From Paludifilum halophilum (GTDB taxonomy: Bacteria > Bacillota > Bacilli > Thermoactinomycetales > DSM-45169), in the NCBI RefSeq assembly GCF_002245355.1, contig NZ_NOWF01000011.1, positions 37,187-101,186 on the forward strand: a DNA stretch of 64,000 bases. Direction: 5' to 3'. The notes below the pieces were generated by a model that saw nothing but the letters and a program-made list of their open reading frames with translations, ran no database searches and had not been told where the DNA came from. This document shows positions 1 through 15,367 of the stretch, in pieces (position 1 is the stretch's first letter; the number at the start of each line of letters is the position of its first letter). Position numbers and translations under genes: made by a program.

Positions 1-294
1 CTGAGCGGCACCGGTGATCATGTTTTTGACGTAGTCGGCGTGACCCGGGCAGTCCACGTGGGCATAGTGACGGCTTTCCGTTTCATATTCCACGTGGGAG
101 GTCGCAATCGTAATCCCGCGTTCTTTTTCTTCCGGGGCGTTGTCAATGGTGTCAAAGGCGCGGGCTTCCCCTTCACCGCGATTGGCCAACACGGAGGTGA
201 TCGCAGCGGTCAGAGTGGTTTTACCATGGTCAACGTGGCCGATGGTGCCGATGTTGACGTGCGGTTTTGTACGCTCATACTTCGCTTTAGCCAT
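1..294 (-). CDS. tuf: Elongation factor Tu (N-terminal part, cut by window edge)
   Basis: Only the first 98 residues are visible; the gene continues past the left edge. EF-Tu delivers aminoacyl-tRNA to the ribosome using GTP. The G1 motif GHVDHGKTT lies at residues 19-27 and the G3 motif DCPGH at 81-85, both intact. The ATG at 294 is preceded by AAAGGAGG. It follows fusA with a spacer of about 110 nt containing a hairpin, the usual end of the str operon. Confidence 0.97.
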   Translation of the reverse strand, partial: MAKAKYERTKPHVNIGTIGHVDHGKTTLTAAITSVLANRGEGEARAFDTIDNAPEEKERGITIATSHVEYETESRHYAHVDCPGHADYVKNMITGAAQ

Positions 295-345
295 GGACTA
301 AAATCCTCCTTTAAACTTCCTTTTAAATGTAAAGATGTATAAGGG

Positions 346-382
346 AGAAAGCCGTGCGCGGCATAACCGCTCTAGGCTTTCT
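346..382 (-). other. Hairpin in the fusA-tuf spacer
   Basis: Arms AGAAAGCC (346-353) and GGCTTTCT (375-382) enclose a GC-rich inner part. There is no T-run, so it looks more like an RNA processing or stability structure than a terminator. Function is inferred from position only. Confidence 0.45.
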
Positions 383-405
383 TCACCGATGGGATGCGCT
401 CCGGA

Positions 406-2481
406 TTATTCGCCGGCATTCTGGGCGATAATCTCATCCGCGATCGTTTTCGGAACCTCTTCATAATGGTCGAAGTGCATCGTGTAGTTCCCTCGCCCTT
501 GGGTCCGGGAACGCAGATTGGTCGCGTAACCGAACATCTCAGCCAGGGGAACGATTGCTCGAATCACTTGGGCACCTCCGCGGGCTTCCATTCCTTCCAC
601 GCGTCCGCGGCGGGAATTGACGTCACCCATCACATCACCCATGTATTCTTCGGGAACGACGACTTCCACCTTCATGACAGGCTCCAAGATCACCGGGGAG
701 CACTTGGACTTGGCCGCCTTCAGCGCCATGGATCCAGCGATTTTAAAGGCCATTTCCGAGGAGTCCACATCGTGGTAGGAACCGTCGTAAATGGTTGCCT
801 TTAGGTCCACGAGGGGATAGCCTGCAAGGACCCCGTTCTGCATCGCTTCTTCCACACCCGACTGAACGGCCGGGATGTATTCCTTAGGAACCACACCCCC
901 GACAATCTTGTTGACGAATTCGAAACCGGCGCCTTCTTCCAGAGGTTCGAATTCGATCCAGACGTGGCCGTATTGACCGCGTCCGCCGGACTGACGGATA
1001 AACTTCCCTTCCACCTTCGCACCGGAGCGGAAGGTTTCGCGGTAGGCCACCTGGGGTTTACCTACGTTGGCGTCCACCTTGAACTCCCGCTTCAGACGGT
1101 CAACGATGATGTCCAGATGCAGTTCGCCCATCCCGGAGATGATCGTCTGTCCGGTATCCTCATCGGTTTCCGTGCGGAAAGTCGGGTCTTCCTCCGCCAG
1201 TTTGGCCAGTGCCACAGCCATCTTATCCTGGTCGCTCTTGGTCTTCGGCTCGATCGCCACATCGATCACAGGCTCGGGGAAGATCATTGATTCCAGGATA
1301 ATCGGGTTTTTCTCATCGCACAGGGTGTCCCCGGTCCCGGTGTCCTTCAGGCCCACGGCGGCGGCGATATCCCCGGCGTAAACCGTCTTCTTCTCCTTCC
1401 GGGAGTTGGCGTGCATCTGCAGAATGCGCCCAACCCGCTCCCGTTTATTCTTCGCGGTGTTGAGAATGTAGGAACCGGAATTCAAGGTTCCGGAGTAGAC
1501 CCGGAAAAAGGTCAACTTACCTACATACGGGTCGGTCATGATCTTGAAGGCCAGAGCGGAGAAGGGCTCGTCGTCATCGGAAGGACGTTCGGCTTCACTT
1601 CCGTCCGGCAACTCCCCTTGGATCGCCGGAACGTCCAGCGGAGAGGGCATATAGTCGACGACGGCGTCCAGCATCAGCTGAACCCCTTTATTTTTGTAGG
1701 AAGAACCGCAGAGAACCGGAATGATCTGAACGTCGCAAACCCCTTTGCGCAAGGCAGCTTTCAGTTCCTCTTCCGTGATCTCTTCGCCTTCCAGGTACTT
1801 CATCATCAGCTCTTCGTCCAGCTCGGCGATGGATTCGATCATCTGAGTACGGTACTCTTCCGCCTTCTCTTTATATTCGTCCGGGATTTCCCGGGATTCG
1901 GCGCGAGTACCCAGATCATCCACGTAATAGTACGCTTCATTTTTGATCAGGTCGATAATTCCCTCAAAGGAATCCTCGTATCCGATCGGAAGCTGAATCG
2001 GAACGGCGTTGGCCTGCAGCCGTTCTTTCATCTGATCGACTGCGGCATAGAAGTCCGCACCGACAATATCCATTTTATTGACATAGGCAATCCGCGGGAC
2101 CTCGTATTTGTCCGCTTGGCGCCATACGGTTTCCGATTGGGGTTCTACGCCGCCTTTGGCACAGAAGACCCCGACCGCTCCGTCGAGCACACGCAGGGAA
2201 CGCTCCACCTCGACGGTAAAGTCCACGTGTCCGGGAGTATCGATGATATTGATCCGATGATCGTTCCACTGGCAAGTGGTCGCAGCGGACGTAATCGTGA
2301 TTCCCCGCTCCTGTTCCTGTTCCATCCAGTCCATGGTGGCGGCGCCTTCATGCACCTCACCGAGCTTGTGCACTCGGCCACTGTAAAACAGGATCCGTTC
2401 GGTGGTCGTGGTTTTACCGGCATCGATGTGAGCCATAATCCCGATGTTGCGCGTGTCTTTTAAGGAGAACTCACGTGCCAT
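406..2481 (-). CDS. fusA: Elongation factor G
   Basis: 691 residues, normal length for EF-G, the GTPase that drives ribosomal translocation and, with RRF, ribosome recycling. The G1 motif AHIDAGKTT is at 17-25, DTPGHVDF at 81-88 and NKMD at 135-138. Domains II-V follow without interruption. ATG start with a GGAGA-type Shine-Dalgarno. It lies 46 nt after rpsG in the order rpsL-rpsG-fusA-tuf, consistent with one str operon. Confidence 0.98.
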   Translation of the reverse strand: MAREFSLKDTRNIGIMAHIDAGKTTTTERILFYSGRVHKLGEVHEGAATMDWMEQEQERGITITSAATTCQWNDHRINIIDTPGHVDFTVEVERSLRVLDGAVGVFCAKGGVEPQSETVWRQADKYEVPRIAYVNKMDIVGADFYAAVDQMKERLQANAVPIQLPIGYEDSFEGIIDLIKNEAYYYVDDLGTRAESREIPDEYKEKAEEYRTQMIESIAELDEELMMKYLEGEEITEEELKAALRKGVCDVQIIPVLCGSSYKNKGVQLMLDAVVDYMPSPLDVPAIQGELPDGSEAERPSDDDEPFSALAFKIMTDPYVGKLTFFRVYSGTLNSGSYILNTAKNKRERVGRILQMHANSRKEKKTVYAGDIAAAVGLKDTGTGDTLCDEKNPIILESMIFPEPVIDVAIEPKTKSDQDKMAVALAKLAEEDPTFRTETDEDTGQTIISGMGELHLDIIVDRLKREFKVDANVGKPQVAYRETFRSGAKVEGKFIRQSGGRGQYGHVWIEFEPLEEGAGFEFVNKIVGGVVPKEYIPAVQSGVEEAMQNGVLAGYPLVDLKATIYDGSYHDVDSSEMAFKIAGSMALKAAKSKCSPVILEPVMKVEVVVPEEYMGDVMGDVNSRRGRVEGMEARGGAQVIRAIVPLAEMFGYATNLRSRTQGRGNYTMHFDHYEEVPKTIADEIIAQNAGE

Positions 2482-2527
2482 CGGAAATGTCTCCTTTCAT
2501 CTGCACAGTGGTTGAGGACCCTCTATA

Positions 2528-2998
2528 TCACCAACGATAGTGAGCAAACGCACGGTTTGCTTCTGCCATCCGGTGGGTATCCTCTTTCTTCTTGACGGCG
2601 GAACCGGCATTGTTGGCAGCGTCGATCAACTCATTGGCCAAACGGTCCTGCATCGTCTTTTCACCGCGCAGGCGCGCATAATGGACCAACCAACGCAAAC
2701 CTAAACTGGTACGCCGTTCCGGCTTCACTTCCACCGGTACCTGGTAGTTGGCGCCACCGACACGGCGCGCTTTCACTTCCAAGACCGGCATCACGTTTTT
2801 CAGGGATTGTTCGAAGACTTCCATCGGGTCTTTGCCCGTACGATCCCGTACAATGTCAAAGGCATCATAGAGGATGGATTGGGCTTTCCCCTTCTTCCCG
2901 TCGTACATCAGCCGGTTGATCAGACGGGTGACCAACTTGCTGTTATAGATCGGATCCGGCAATACTTCCCGACGGGGTACGGGTCCTTTTCGAGGCAT
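2528..2998 (-). CDS. rpsG: 30S ribosomal protein S7
   Basis: 156 residues, the family length. S7 is the primary binder of the 16S rRNA 3' major domain and nucleates assembly of the small-subunit head. The N-terminus [12 protein letters not shown] and the C-terminal NRAFAHYRW are typical. ATG start, between rpsL and fusA. In other bacteria S7 autoregulates the str operon translationally; no specific structure was identified here. Confidence 0.98.
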   Translation of the reverse strand: MPRKGPVPRREVLPDPIYNSKLVTRLINRLMYDGKKGKAQSILYDAFDIVRDRTGKDPMEVFEQSLKNVMPVLEVKARRVGGANYQVPVEVKPERRTSLGLRWLVHYARLRGEKTMQDRLANELIDAANNAGSAVKKKEDTHRMAEANRAFAHYRW

Positions 2999-3036
2999 CG
3001 GTTTCCCTCCCTTACTGCGATTTTATCGTCCATCGA

Positions 3037-3450
3037 TTATTTCTTCGGTCGTTTGGTTCCATATTTGGAACGACCCTGCGCCCGGTTTTGCACACCGGCG
3101 GTGTCCAGTGCGCCCCGAACGATGTGGTAGCGAACACCCGGCAAGTCTTTCACACGACCGCCGCGAACCAATACCACGGAGTGCTCTTGGAGGTTGTGAC
3201 CGATACCCGGAATGTAAGCCGTCACCTCGATACCGTTGGTCAAACGAACACGAGCGTATTTACGCAGAGCGGAGTTCGGCTTCTTCGGAGTCATCGTCCC
3301 CACACGGGTGCAAACTCCGCGTTTTTGCGGAGAACTTTGGTTGGTCATCTCCTTGCGGTAGCTGTTGTATCCGTATTGCAGGGCCGGCGCGGTGGATTTT
3401 TCAACCTTGCGCTTCCGCCCTTTGCGGATCAATTGGTTAATCGTCGGCAT
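3037..3450 (-). CDS. rpsL: 30S ribosomal protein S12
   Basis: 137 residues starting [11 protein letters not shown]. The open frame extends 50 codons upstream, but the ATG at 3450 has GGAGGT just ahead and matches the family N-terminus, so the longer start is rejected. S12 sits at the decoding centre. The loop [11 protein letters not shown] carries lysine at residue 56, the position where streptomycin-resistance changes usually occur, so the sequence looks wild type. Confidence 0.98.
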   Translation of the reverse strand: MPTINQLIRKGRKRKVEKSTAPALQYGYNSYRKEMTNQSSPQKRGVCTRVGTMTPKKPNSALRKYARVRLTNGIEVTAYIPGIGHNLQEHSVVLVRGGRVKDLPGVRYHIVRGALDTAGVQNRAQGRSKYGTKRPKK

Positions 3451-3596
3451 CCTCGTCACCTCCTTCAAGTTTAAGTCCACAGAGCCAGGCGGATCATTTT
3501 GAGGTACAAAATTGGAACCCCTACCCAAACTTGAACCGCGTCCGTCAAATACCCGGCACGCGGCTTCGGTTCGGTAACGGGTGATCCAATCATCGC

Positions 3597-3845
3597 TCAA
3601 TCGATAATGGCTGCCGTCGCTGCTCCTACATCAATGCCACAAGCTTTGCCCAATTCCTTCATGGAATCGACGTAGACGACGGACACACCGTAGTTGCGGC
3701 ACAAGTCAGCCAGGGATTCCCTGATACGATCATCAGCATCCCGGGCAATCACCACTTGTTGTGGCGATCCTTGCTCAATCGCTTTTTTTGTCTGCTTGGC
3801 TCCGATGAAGAGGGTTTTCGCTTTTTTCACTCGATCATAAGACAC
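3597..3845 (-). CDS. rplGB: L7Ae-family ribosomal protein (YbxF-like)
   Basis: 82 residues from a GTG at 3845, with GGAGGG 7-12 nt upstream; this reproduces the length of B. subtilis YbxF. The frame is open 25 codons further, without family similarity. L7Ae/L30e proteins bind kink-turn RNA. The C-terminal stretch [15 protein letters not shown] is the family signature. It lies between rpoC and rpsL, exactly as in Bacillus. Role by homology: ribosome-associated k-turn binder. Confidence 0.9.
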   Translation of the reverse strand: MSYDRVKKAKTLFIGAKQTKKAIEQGSPQQVVIARDADDRIRESLADLCRNYGVSVVYVDSMKELGKACGIDVGAATAAIID

Positions 3846-3967
3846 CGAATAGCCCTCCAAAGTGTTTTTGACCCAAGCACACGTCGATATATTACCACCT
3901 GAAGTCCCCGTTGTCAACAAGTGGATGAATCTCCCGCCCGGGGATCTCCCGGGACGGGCTCACCCAA

Positions 3968-6900
3968 TCATCCGTCGACCAAAACGGATTCCGACTCGGT
4001 ACCTTCTTCTCCTGCAGCGTCTGCGTTTTCTCCCTGATCCACCGTCAGATTGCGATAGCGGGACATCCCGGTTCCGGCGGGAATCAACTTCCCGATAATG
4101 ACGTTCTCTTTCAAGCCGAGAAGTTGGTCCGCCTTGCCTTTGATGGCGGCATCGGTAAGAACCCGGGTCGTCTCCTGGAAGGAGGCGGCGGAGAGAAAGG
4201 ATTCCGTCTCCAGAGACGCCTTGGTGATCCCCAGCAGGATCGGTCGGGCTACCGCCGGTTCCCCGCCGGAGAGCAGTACCTGCCGGTTGGCGTTTTCGTA
4301 TTCATGGATATCGACAAAGGAACCGGGCAACAGCTCCGTATCGCCGGAGTCGGTGATCCGTACTTTGCGCATCATCTGACGGATCATCACCTCGACGTGC
4401 TTGTCGTCGATCTCCACACCCTGCAACCGATAGACCTTCTGCACTTCCTGCAAGATATATTCCTGGACACCGCGGACCCCTTTCACCCGCAACAGCTCCT
4501 TCGGATCGATGGAGCCTTCGGTCAAGTCGTCCCCAGCTTCCAATTCGTCTCCGAGGCCGACTCTCAAGCGGGAGCCCAACGGAACCTGGTAGGTCTTCGT
4601 TTCGACATCCCCTTCGATCTCGATCTCCCGGCGGTCTTTCACCTCGCGGATATCCACCACTTTACCGGCAATCTCGGTAATCGTAGCCTGACCCTTCGGG
4701 TTCCGGGCCTCAAACAGCTCCTGAATCCGGGGCAGACCCTGGGTAATGTCGTCTCCGGCCACCCCACCGGTGTGGAAGGTGCGCATCGTTAGCTGAGTCC
4801 CCGGCTCCCCGATGGACTGGGCGGCGATAATCCCAACGGATTCGCCGATCTCCACATGGGTGCCGAGAGCCAAGTTGCGCCCGTAACACTGGCGGCAAAC
4901 GCCGTGATGGGTGCGACAGCTGAGAACGGAACGAATCTCCACTTCCTTGACACCGGCCTTGACCACTTTCAAGGCTAGTTCTTCGTCCATCAATTGATTC
5001 CGTTCCACAATCACATCGCCGGTCTCCGGGTGGCGGACGGTCTTAAAGGCAACACGGCCGACGATCCGGTCAAACAGGTCTTCGATCACCTCGTTGCTCT
5101 CCTGCAGCTGGGATACGGTTAAGCCCTTGTCGGTACCGCAATCATCCTCCCGGACAATCACATCTTGAGCCACATCCACCAGCCGGCGGGTGAGATAACC
5201 GGAGTCCGCCGTCCGGAGCGCCGTATCCGCCAACCCTTTCCGGGCTCCGTGGGTGGAGATGAAGTACTCCAACACCGTCAGCCCTTCACGGAAGTTGGAC
5301 TTAATCGGCAACTCGATGATCCGGCCCGCCGGGTTGGCCATCAGGCCGCGCATCCCGGCCAGCTGGGTGATCTGGGAGACGTTCCCCCGGGCGCCGGAGT
5401 TGGCCATCATGAAGATCGGGTTGAATTTGCCCAGTTTCTCCATCAGGACTTCGGTAATATCGTCCTTGGCTTGGCTCCAGATGGAGATCACCCGCTCATA
5501 CCGCTCGTCTTCGGTGATCAAACCGCGGCGGTACTGCTTCAACACCGTCTGGACGTTCTTTTCCGCTTCGTCCAGGATTTCCTGTTTCTCCTCGGGAACG
5601 ACCACGTCGGATACCGACATGGTGATCCCCGCTTTGGTGGAGTAGGAATAGCCCATCGCTTTAATGTTATCCATCAGCACCGACGTTTCCTTGGTTCCGA
5701 AGCGACGGAAGCACTCGGAGATGATGGCGCCGAGGAAGCCTTTTTTCAGCGCTCCCAATTCCGGCAGGCTCCGAATCTTCTCCCTGACATCCGTTCCCTT
5801 GTCAAAGATGAAGTATTTATCCGGTGTCCCTTCCGTCAGGTTGGTATTCGTCGGCTCATTGATGTACGGGAATTCCTTGGGGAAGATCTCGTTGAAAATC
5901 AACTTCCCGACGGTAGTCATCAGGAGCGCTTCCTTCTGCTTTTCGGTAAAGGAAGGCCGCTCCAGGGTTTTAGCGGGAATGGCAATCCGCGAATGCAAGG
6001 TCACCGTTCCCTGTTGATAAGCATTGATCGCTTCCCCGGGCGAGGAGAAGATCATCCCTTCGCCGATCGCCCCTTCCTTCTCCAGCGTGAGATAGTAGCT
6101 ACCCAAAACCATATCCTGGGAAGGTGTGACGACGGGTTTGCCGTCTTTGGGGTTGAGGATATTCTGCGCCGCCAGCATCAGCAGACGCGCTTCCGCCTGG
6201 GCCTCGGCGGACAAGGGCACGTGAACCGCCATCTGGTCCCCGTCAAAGTCTGCATTATAAGCAGTGCAGACCAGAGGGTGCAGACGGATGGCCCGCCCTT
6301 CCACCAGAATCGGCTCAAAAGCTTGAATCCCGAGGCGGTGCAACGTGGGGGCCCGGTTCAGGAGAACGGGATGTTCTTTAATCACTTCTTCCAGGACATC
6401 CCATACTTCCGGATGAACCCGTTCCACCTTGCGCTTGGCGGATTTGATGTTGTGGGCCAGCCCCTTGGAGACCAGCTCTTTCATGACGAAGGGTTTAAAC
6501 AGCTCGAGAGCCATTTCCTTCGGCAAACCGCATTGATACATTTTCAGGTTGGGCCCGACGACAATCACAGAACGCCCGGAGTAATCCACCCGTTTTCCGA
6601 GAAGGTTTTGGCGGAAACGACCCTGTTTCCCTTTAAGCATATGAGAGAGGGATTTCAACGGGCGGTTTCCGGGACCGGTCACCGGGCGGCCGCGGCGGCC
6701 GTTGTCGATCAGGGCGTCTACCGCCTCCTGGAGCATCCGTTTCTCGTTCTGGACGATGATATCCGGTGCTCCCAAATCAAGTAGGCGCTTCAACCGGTTG
6801 TTTCGGTTGATCACCCGGCGATACAAGTCGTTCAAGTCGGACGTGGCAAAACGACCACCGTCCAACTGTACCATCGGCCGCAATTCCGGCGGGATGACCG

Positions 6901-7594
6901 GCAAAACGTCTACGACCATCCAATCCGGGTTATTCTTGGAATGGCGGAAGGACTCCAGAACTTCCAACCGTTTGATCGCACGGTTGCGCCGCTGACCTTG
7001 AGCCGTCTGCATTTCCTCTCTAAGAGCCTTCACTTCGCGATCCAGGTCGATGTCAGCCAGCAACCGCTTAATCGCTTCCGCCCCCATCATCGCCGTAAAG
7101 GCATTGCCGTATTTCTCCCGGTAGCTTCGATACTCCTTTTCGGAGAGAAGCTGTTTCTTCTCCAAGGGGGTCGCACCGGGATCCACTACCACATAGGAAG
7201 CGAAGTAGATCACTTCCTCCAAAGAGCGGGGCGACATGTCCAGTACCAGCCCCATCCGGCTGGGGATCCCTTTAAAGTACCAGATATGGGAGACGGGGGC
7301 CGCCAACTCGATATGGCCCATCCGTTCCCGTCTCACCTTGGACCGGGTGACTTCCACTCCGCATCGGTCGCAGACGACGCCTTTGTACCGGACACGTTTG
7401 TATTTCCCGCAGTGACACTCCCAATCCTTGGTGGGACCGAAAATCTTCTCACAGAACAGGCCTTCTTTTTCCGGTCTCAGTGTCCGGTAGTTGATCGTCT
7501 CCGGCTTTTTCACTTCGCCGCGGGACCAGGAGCGAATCTTATTCGGAGACGCTAGGCCTATCTTCATAAACTCAAAATTGTTGACGTCCAGCAC
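3968..7594 (-). CDS. rpoC: DNA-directed RNA polymerase subunit beta'
   Basis: 1208 residues. The start is set at a GTG (7594) giving MLDVNNFEF, the family N-terminus, with GAGGGAGG upstream; an ATG 11 codons earlier lacks both. The N-terminal zinc site reads CHCGK...CDRCG. The catalytic magnesium motif NADFDGDQM is intact, and the second zinc cluster [13 protein letters not shown] follows towards the C-terminus. Co-transcribed with rpoB 96 nt upstream. Confidence 0.99.
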   Translation of the reverse strand: MLDVNNFEFMKIGLASPNKIRSWSRGEVKKPETINYRTLRPEKEGLFCEKIFGPTKDWECHCGKYKRVRYKGVVCDRCGVEVTRSKVRRERMGHIELAAPVSHIWYFKGIPSRMGLVLDMSPRSLEEVIYFASYVVVDPGATPLEKKQLLSEKEYRSYREKYGNAFTAMMGAEAIKRLLADIDLDREVKALREEMQTAQGQRRNRAIKRLEVLESFRHSKNNPDWMVVDVLPVIPPELRPMVQLDGGRFATSDLNDLYRRVINRNNRLKRLLDLGAPDIIVQNEKRMLQEAVDALIDNGRRGRPVTGPGNRPLKSLSHMLKGKQGRFRQNLLGKRVDYSGRSVIVVGPNLKMYQCGLPKEMALELFKPFVMKELVSKGLAHNIKSAKRKVERVHPEVWDVLEEVIKEHPVLLNRAPTLHRLGIQAFEPILVEGRAIRLHPLVCTAYNADFDGDQMAVHVPLSAEAQAEARLLMLAAQNILNPKDGKPVVTPSQDMVLGSYYLTLEKEGAIGEGMIFSSPGEAINAYQQGTVTLHSRIAIPAKTLERPSFTEKQKEALLMTTVGKLIFNEIFPKEFPYINEPTNTNLTEGTPDKYFIFDKGTDVREKIRSLPELGALKKGFLGAIISECFRRFGTKETSVLMDNIKAMGYSYSTKAGITMSVSDVVVPEEKQEILDEAEKNVQTVLKQYRRGLITEDERYERVISIWSQAKDDITEVLMEKLGKFNPIFMMANSGARGNVSQITQLAGMRGLMANPAGRIIELPIKSNFREGLTVLEYFISTHGARKGLADTALRTADSGYLTRRLVDVAQDVIVREDDCGTDKGLTVSQLQESNEVIEDLFDRIVGRVAFKTVRHPETGDVIVERNQLMDEELALKVVKAGVKEVEIRSVLSCRTHHGVCRQCYGRNLALGTHVEIGESVGIIAAQSIGEPGTQLTMRTFHTGGVAGDDITQGLPRIQELFEARNPKGQATITEIAGKVVDIREVKDRREIEIEGDVETKTYQVPLGSRLRVGLGDELEAGDDLTEGSIDPKELLRVKGVRGVQEYILQEVQKVYRLQGVEIDDKHVEVMIRQMMRKVRITDSGDTELLPGSFVDIHEYENANRQVLLSGGEPAVARPILLGITKASLETESFLSAASFQETTRVLTDAAIKGKADQLLGLKENVIIGKLIPAGTGMSRYRNLTVDQGENADAAGEEGTESESVLVDG

Positions 7595-7690
7595 AGGGCA
7601 TTCCTCCCTCAGGATCCTTCCGTTCACTTACGTTCCACGGCGATCCTTTGATGGCAAACACCTCCGTCATCAGAGGCCCGTTGCCAACGG

Positions 7691-11236
<3,546 letters not shown>

Positions 11237-11599
11237 ACGAGTTCCCCCCTCGAACCCAGTCGATTGGCGAGCGACCCGCAGTCTACGCGCCGCCACGCAA
11301 CAAAATCCTTCCATAGAAGTTCTTTACAGTTATACCGCTGAGAACTTCTTGTCCGGCACGGATGTACCGAACCTCATGCATCAACAGGTTCTTCCTATTT
11401 GCCGGCACCTAAGACCTATGCATTTTGACGGATGGATACACCTATATAAAACACCCTGATATTCCGCTTTTTTCCATGTATAACGGTCTATTGATACAGG
11501 GTAGCCAAGATATCTTTTTCTTATTCACAACAAAAAACACCCTGATGCTGCTGATTTGGAAAATCCATGAGCAGTTGGGTTTAGCATTTTAAAACGATA
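11237..11599 (-). promoter_or_regulatory. rpoB upstream region
   Basis: 363 nt without a gene. It contains a 9-bp hairpin (AGAAGTTCT at 11315-11323, AGAACTTCT at 11341-11349) and a 13-nt direct repeat AAAACACCCTGAT at 11448-11460 and 11534-11546. It probably holds the rpoB promoter and a leader RNA, but no convincing -35/-10 pair was found. Confidence 0.5.
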
Positions 11600-12229
11600 T
11601 CACACCATCTTCCCGGTGTCAATGTCTATTTTATTTTTAGACCGAAGGATCCAAAAACCCTTCTTTTTGACGAGAAGTTCTACATGCGAAAAAATCTTCT
11701 CCAGTTTCTCTTTTGCCGAGGGGGCCCCTTGTTGCTTCCGGATGACCACCCACAACTGTCCGTCCGGTTTCAAACCCTTTGCGGCTTCTTCGAACAGACG
11801 GTACACGGTGTTTTTTCCGGCCCGGATCGGCGGATTAGTCAGGATCGCGTCAAAGGCTGAATGGTTGAGGTTCGTCAAACCATCGCTCTCCCGGATCTCC
11901 ACCTGGCTTTCCACTCCGTTGAGCCGTGCATTTTTTTGAGCCAGTTCCAAGGCGCGAAGGTTCACATCCACCATCGTCACCCGGGAGTTCGGAGACGAGA
12001 CTGCACAGGCGATACCCACCGGGCCGTAACCACAACCCAAATCGAGGATTTCCCCCTGTTTCGGCAGTTTCGCCGTCTCAATCAGTAATCGGGTGCCGAA
12101 GTCGACCCCTTTTTTGGAAAATACGCCGGTATCCACCCGAAAACGGAAAAAACGTCCCCGGAGCCGGGCTTCGATCTCCCGTTCCGCCTCAGCCGAATCG
12201 GGCCGGGAACTGAAATAGTGATCGGTCAT
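11600..12229 (-). CDS. RsmC-like class I SAM-dependent methyltransferase (YbxB-like)
   Basis: 209 residues. The SAM-binding motif DLGCGYGPVG follows an N-terminal YFSSRP segment, and the catalytic NPPIRAGK motif is typical of RsmC/RsmD-type guanine-N2 rRNA methyltransferases. It lies between rplL and rpoB, where B. subtilis has ybxB. The exact rRNA target is not proven. A strong terminator between rplL and this gene suggests read-through or its own promoter. Confidence 0.88.
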   Translation of the reverse strand: MTDHYFSSRPDSAEAEREIEARLRGRFFRFRVDTGVFSKKGVDFGTRLLIETAKLPKQGEILDLGCGYGPVGIACAVSSPNSRVTMVDVNLRALELAQKNARLNGVESQVEIRESDGLTNLNHSAFDAILTNPPIRAGKNTVYRLFEEAAKGLKPDGQLWVVIRKQQGAPSAKEKLEKIFSHVELLVKKKGFWILRSKNKIDIDTGKMV

Positions 12230-12250
12230 CCCTGTCTCACCTCGTTATGA

Positions 12251-12285
12251 AAAAAGGACCCGCCGACTCGTCCGCCGGCGGGTCC
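12251..12285 (-). terminator. Terminator after rplL
   Basis: Ten-base-pair stem GGACCCGCCG / CGGCGGGTCC followed on the minus strand by six T. Ends the rplJ-rplL transcript. Confidence 0.85.
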
Positions 12286-12300
12286 GGCTCAAAGCGGAAC

Positions 12301-12666
12301 CTACTTCAGTTCCACCGTAGCACCGGCTTCTTCCAACTTGGACTTGATCTCTTCAGCTTCCTCCTTGGAGGCGCCTTCCTTGACCGGGCTCGGAGCACCG
12401 TCAACCAGGGCTTTCGCTTCTTTCAGGCCCAGGCCGGTGATACCGCGAACGGCTTTGATGACGTTGATCTTGGAGGCACCGGCATCGCTCAGAACGACAT
12501 CGAATTCGGTTTGCTCTTCGGCAGCTTCTTCAGCTGCGCCGCCGCCGGCAACCGCCACCGGAGCCGCAGCGGTCACACCGAATTCTTCCTCGATGGCTTT
12601 GACCAGATCGTTCAGTTCGAGCACGCTCATACCTTTGATGGCTTCGATGATTTGCTCTTTACTCAT
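12301..12666 (-). CDS. rplL: 50S ribosomal protein L7/L12
   Basis: 121 residues starting [21 protein letters not shown] lies just upstream of the ATG at 12666. The frame is open 22 codons earlier without similarity. An Ala/Gly-rich hinge separates the N-terminal dimerisation part from the C-terminal factor-binding domain. L7/L12 forms the mobile stalk with L10 and recruits translational GTPases. Confidence 0.98.
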   Translation of the reverse strand: MSKEQIIEAIKGMSVLELNDLVKAIEEEFGVTAAAPVAVAGGGAAEEAAEEQTEFDVVLSDAGASKINVIKAVRGITGLGLKEAKALVDGAPSPVKEGASKEEAEEIKSKLEEAGATVELK

Positions 12667-12741
12667 GATACTACCTCCCAAAAATATCGGTAATGATGGT
12701 TTATCCCGCGAGAGAAAACCGGCGAATGCCAAACTGTCGGA

Positions 12742-13257
12742 TTAAGCTTCCTGGGTTTCTTCGCCCTCTCCGTCCTTGTCGGCGACCGCCTGGACCGCCA
12801 AGGCGAAGTTGCGCAGCGGAGCCTGCAAAACGGACAGAAGCATGGATACGAGACCGTCCTGGGACGGCAGTTCGGCCAGCTCTTTAATCTTCTCGTCACT
12901 GACGACGGTTCCTTCCACAACCCCGCCTTTGATCTCCAGAGATTTGTGCTCTTTGGAGAACTGGTGCAGAACTTTGGCCGGAGCCACCACATCTTCATCG
13001 CTGAAAGCGATGGCGGTCGGACCGTTCAGATGTTCATCCAGGTCGGTCAGGTCGGTTTGGGCCGTCGCACGGCGGGTCATGGTGTTTTTCAACACCTGAT
13101 ACTCGACTCCGGCTTCCCGCAGCTGTTTGCGCAGCTCGTTCATCTCGGCCACGTTCAAACCGCGGTAATCCGTCAAGATGGTGCTTTTGCTGTTGGTCAG
13201 CTTCTCGGCGATTTCGGCCACCACTTGTTTTTTCTTTTCAATCGCAGCAGTGGACAT
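12742..13257 (-). CDS. rplJ: 50S ribosomal protein L10
   Basis: 171 residues starting [11 protein letters not shown], with GGAGGTGT upstream of the ATG at 13257. The upstream open frame runs through the leader and is rejected. L10 anchors the L7/L12 dimers to 23S rRNA. The C-terminal acidic/Glu-rich tail is common. Expression is expected to be controlled by the upstream L10 leader, to which the L10-L12 complex binds. Confidence 0.97.
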   Translation of the reverse strand: MSTAAIEKKKQVVAEIAEKLTNSKSTILTDYRGLNVAEMNELRKQLREAGVEYQVLKNTMTRRATAQTDLTDLDEHLNGPTAIAFSDEDVVAPAKVLHQFSKEHKSLEIKGGVVEGTVVSDEKIKELAELPSQDGLVSMLLSVLQAPLRNFALAVQAVADKDGEGEETQEA

Positions 13258-13440
13258 GAACACACCTCCTTCGGAGTAGTAAACCCAATTAAAAAAGCCT
13301 TCGCGCAGACAGACGAAGGCCGGGAACGGCAACGAGCCTCGCACCATCAAAGGCGGCGAGTGTGCGTTCACATACCTCGGCTGGGTCGTTTAAACGCTAA
13401 AAAGCGTCCCGGCTGTCTACGGTATCAGCGGATTCAATTG
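13258..13440 (-). ncRNA. Ribosomal protein L10 leader with attenuator
   Basis: The untranslated region ahead of rplJ has the expected position and length of the L10 leader. It ends in a hairpin GCCTTCG (13297-13303) / CGAAGGC (13314-13320) with T6 on the minus strand, a classic transcription attenuator. In Bacillus the L10(L12)4 complex binds this leader for autoregulation. The 5' boundary is estimated. Confidence 0.75.
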
Positions 13441-13466
13441 TGTTGTCAGCAGTGGTTTCCCGCGAA

Positions 13467-14165
13467 TCAGCTGTTGGCGAAACGGGACGTGTTCACGCTG
13501 ATTCCGGGCCCCATCGTCGAGGAGACGGTGGCGTTCTTCATGTACTGTCCCTTGGCCGCCGCCGGCTTGACCTTAATCAGTGTATCAGCCAACACCCGGA
13601 AGTTTTCGACCAGCTTGTCGGTGTCAAAGGAGACTCTGCCGATCGGGGCGTGAACATTCCCCGCCTTGTCGGCACGGTACTCGATCTTACCCGCTTTCGC
13701 TTCTTCAACGGCTTTGGCAACTTCAAAAGTGACGGTACCCGTTTTCGGGTTGGGCATCAGACCGCGGGGACCGAGAATCCGACCCAATTTACCGACTTGA
13801 CCCATCATATCCGGTGTCGCGATCACGACATCGAACTCGAGCCAGCCTTGGGTCACCTTGTTCACCAGGTCATCTTCGCCGACATAATCGGCACCCGCCT
13901 GTTCGGCTTCCTTGGCCTTTTCCCCTTTGGCGAAAACGAGAACCCGCTTGGTTTTACCCGTACCGTGGGGAAGAACCACCGCACCCCGAACCTGTTGGTC
14001 GGCCCGCTTGGTATCGACCCCCAGACGGAAAGCGGCTTCGACGGTTTCATCGAATTTGGCGGGAGCCACCTCTTTCACCAGCTGGAGGGCTTCCTCCACC
14101 TCATATGCTTGTTCCCGGTCGATCTTCTTCAGCGATTCCTGATAGTTTTTACCATGTTTAGCCAC
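13467..14165 (-). CDS. rplA: 50S ribosomal protein L1
   Basis: 232 residues, GTG start at 14165 with GGGAGG 8 nt upstream. L1 forms the stalk that handles E-site tRNA. The signature [14 protein letters not shown] is present. It follows rplK with an 88-nt spacer in the usual rplK-rplA order; no clear L1-binding mimic was delineated. Confidence 0.98.
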   Translation of the reverse strand: MAKHGKNYQESLKKIDREQAYEVEEALQLVKEVAPAKFDETVEAAFRLGVDTKRADQQVRGAVVLPHGTGKTKRVLVFAKGEKAKEAEQAGADYVGEDDLVNKVTQGWLEFDVVIATPDMMGQVGKLGRILGPRGLMPNPKTGTVTFEVAKAVEEAKAGKIEYRADKAGNVHAPIGRVSFDTDKLVENFRVLADTLIKVKPAAAKGQYMKNATVSSTMGPGISVNTSRFANS

Positions 14166-14253
14166 GGTGTTTTCCTCCCTTCGTGGTGATAACGGATCAT
14201 CCTCCCACTCGCGCCGATGGCCCGTGGCGGCCAGCGGTGCGGTTCATCCGCCG

Positions 14254-14679
14254 TCAGTCTTCGACAGCGATGCCCATGCTGCGGGCGGTGCCTTCTACCA
14301 TACGCATCGCCGCTTCGAGATTGGCGGCGTTCAGGTCCGGCATTTTCAGTTCGGCGATTTCGCGAACCTTATCCCGCTTGATCGTGGCCACTTTGTTCCG
14401 GTTGGGCTCTCCGGAAGCTGTCTCAATCCCGGCGGCCTGTTTCAGCAGTACCGCAGCCGGAGGCGTCTTTGTCACAAATGTGAAAGAACGGTCCTCGTAT
14501 ACGGTGATCTCCACCGGGATGATCATACCCGCCTGGTCAGAGGTACGGGCGTTGAATTCTTTACAAAAACCCATGATATTCACACCGGCTTGACCCAGGG
14601 CAGGCCCGACAGGCGGTGCCGGATTGGCTTTACCGGCGGGAATTTGCAGCTTAACGACTTTGATAACCTTCTTGGCCAC
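14254..14679 (-). CDS. rplK: 50S ribosomal protein L11
   Basis: 141 residues. The start is placed at GTG 14679 ([20 protein letters not shown]), matching the family and spaced 9 nt from AAGGGAG; a TTG at 14688 sits on top of the Shine-Dalgarno. L11 forms the GTPase-associated centre with 23S rRNA and is needed for RelA activation. The C-terminal [12 protein letters not shown] is standard. Confidence 0.97.
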   Translation of the reverse strand: MAKKVIKVVKLQIPAGKANPAPPVGPALGQAGVNIMGFCKEFNARTSDQAGMIIPVEITVYEDRSFTFVTKTPPAAVLLKQAAGIETASGEPNRNKVATIKRDKVREIAELKMPDLNAANLEAAMRMVEGTARSMGIAVED

Positions 14680-14833
14680 ACCATCCAACTCCCTTCAATA
14701 ATGTGGTTCCCTCGGGTTACACCCTCCCACGGTGAAACAGAGCGGTCGCCGGCCGGAGCAACCCCGACTCAGCTAAACCCAAACAGTTCTACTTTAGCAT
14801 AACTTCGTTCAAGATGGAAGAACAGCCATCGGA

Positions 14834-15367
14834 TCAAACTTTTTCCACCTGATGGAAATCGAGTTCCACCGGGGTTTCCCGACCGAACATATTGACGAGT
14901 ACCTTCAGTTTCTGCCGGTTGACATCCACTTCTTCAATGGTACCGACGAAGTTGGCGAAGGGACCTTCTTTCACCTTTACGCTCTCGGATGCTTGATAAT
15001 CCACTTTGGGTCGGGCTTCTTCCATCCCCATCTGGTTCAGGATGGTTTGCACTTCGTCCGGCATAAGGGGAGTGGGTTTGGATCCGGCACCGGGGGAACC
15101 GACAAATCCCGTCACCCCAGGCGTGTTGCGCACGACGTACCACGAGTCGTCGGTCATAACCATCTCGACCAAGACATATCCCGGAAAAACTTTGCGCATC
15201 ACCGTCTTGCGCTTCCCGTCCTTATGCTCGATTTCTTCCTCCGTGGGCACCAGGACGCGAAAGATCTTATCCTGCATGTCCATGGAATGGACCCGTTTTT
15301 CCAGATTGGTTTTCACCTTATTCTCGTAGCCGGAATACGTGTGGACAACATACCAGTTCTTATCCAT
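14834..15367 (-). CDS. nusG: Transcription termination/antitermination factor NusG
   Basis: 177 residues: an NGN domain ([14 protein letters not shown] at the N-terminus, FPGYVLVEM mid-domain) and a C-terminal KOW domain ([14 protein letters not shown]). It binds the RNA polymerase clamp helices and modulates pausing. ATG at 15367. No Shine-Dalgarno lies immediately upstream; AGGGGGG is separated from the ATG by a small hairpin. Confidence 0.97.
   Translation of the reverse strand: MDKNWYVVHTYSGYENKVKTNLEKRVHSMDMQDKIFRVLVPTEEEIEHKDGKRKTVMRKVFPGYVLVEMVMTDDSWYVVRNTPGVTGFVGSPGAGSKPTPLMPDEVQTILNQMGMEEARPKVDYQASESVKVKEGPFANFVGTIEEVDVNRQKLKVLVNMFGRETPVELDFHQVEKV

Noticed and set aside
3451..3600. 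N-terminal extension of rpsL
   Set aside because: Extra 50 codons lack similarity; the family start and Shine-Dalgarno are at 3450.
5165..6784. 539-codon plus-strand frame
   Set aside because: Antisense of rpoC in a GC-biased frame; no family similarity.
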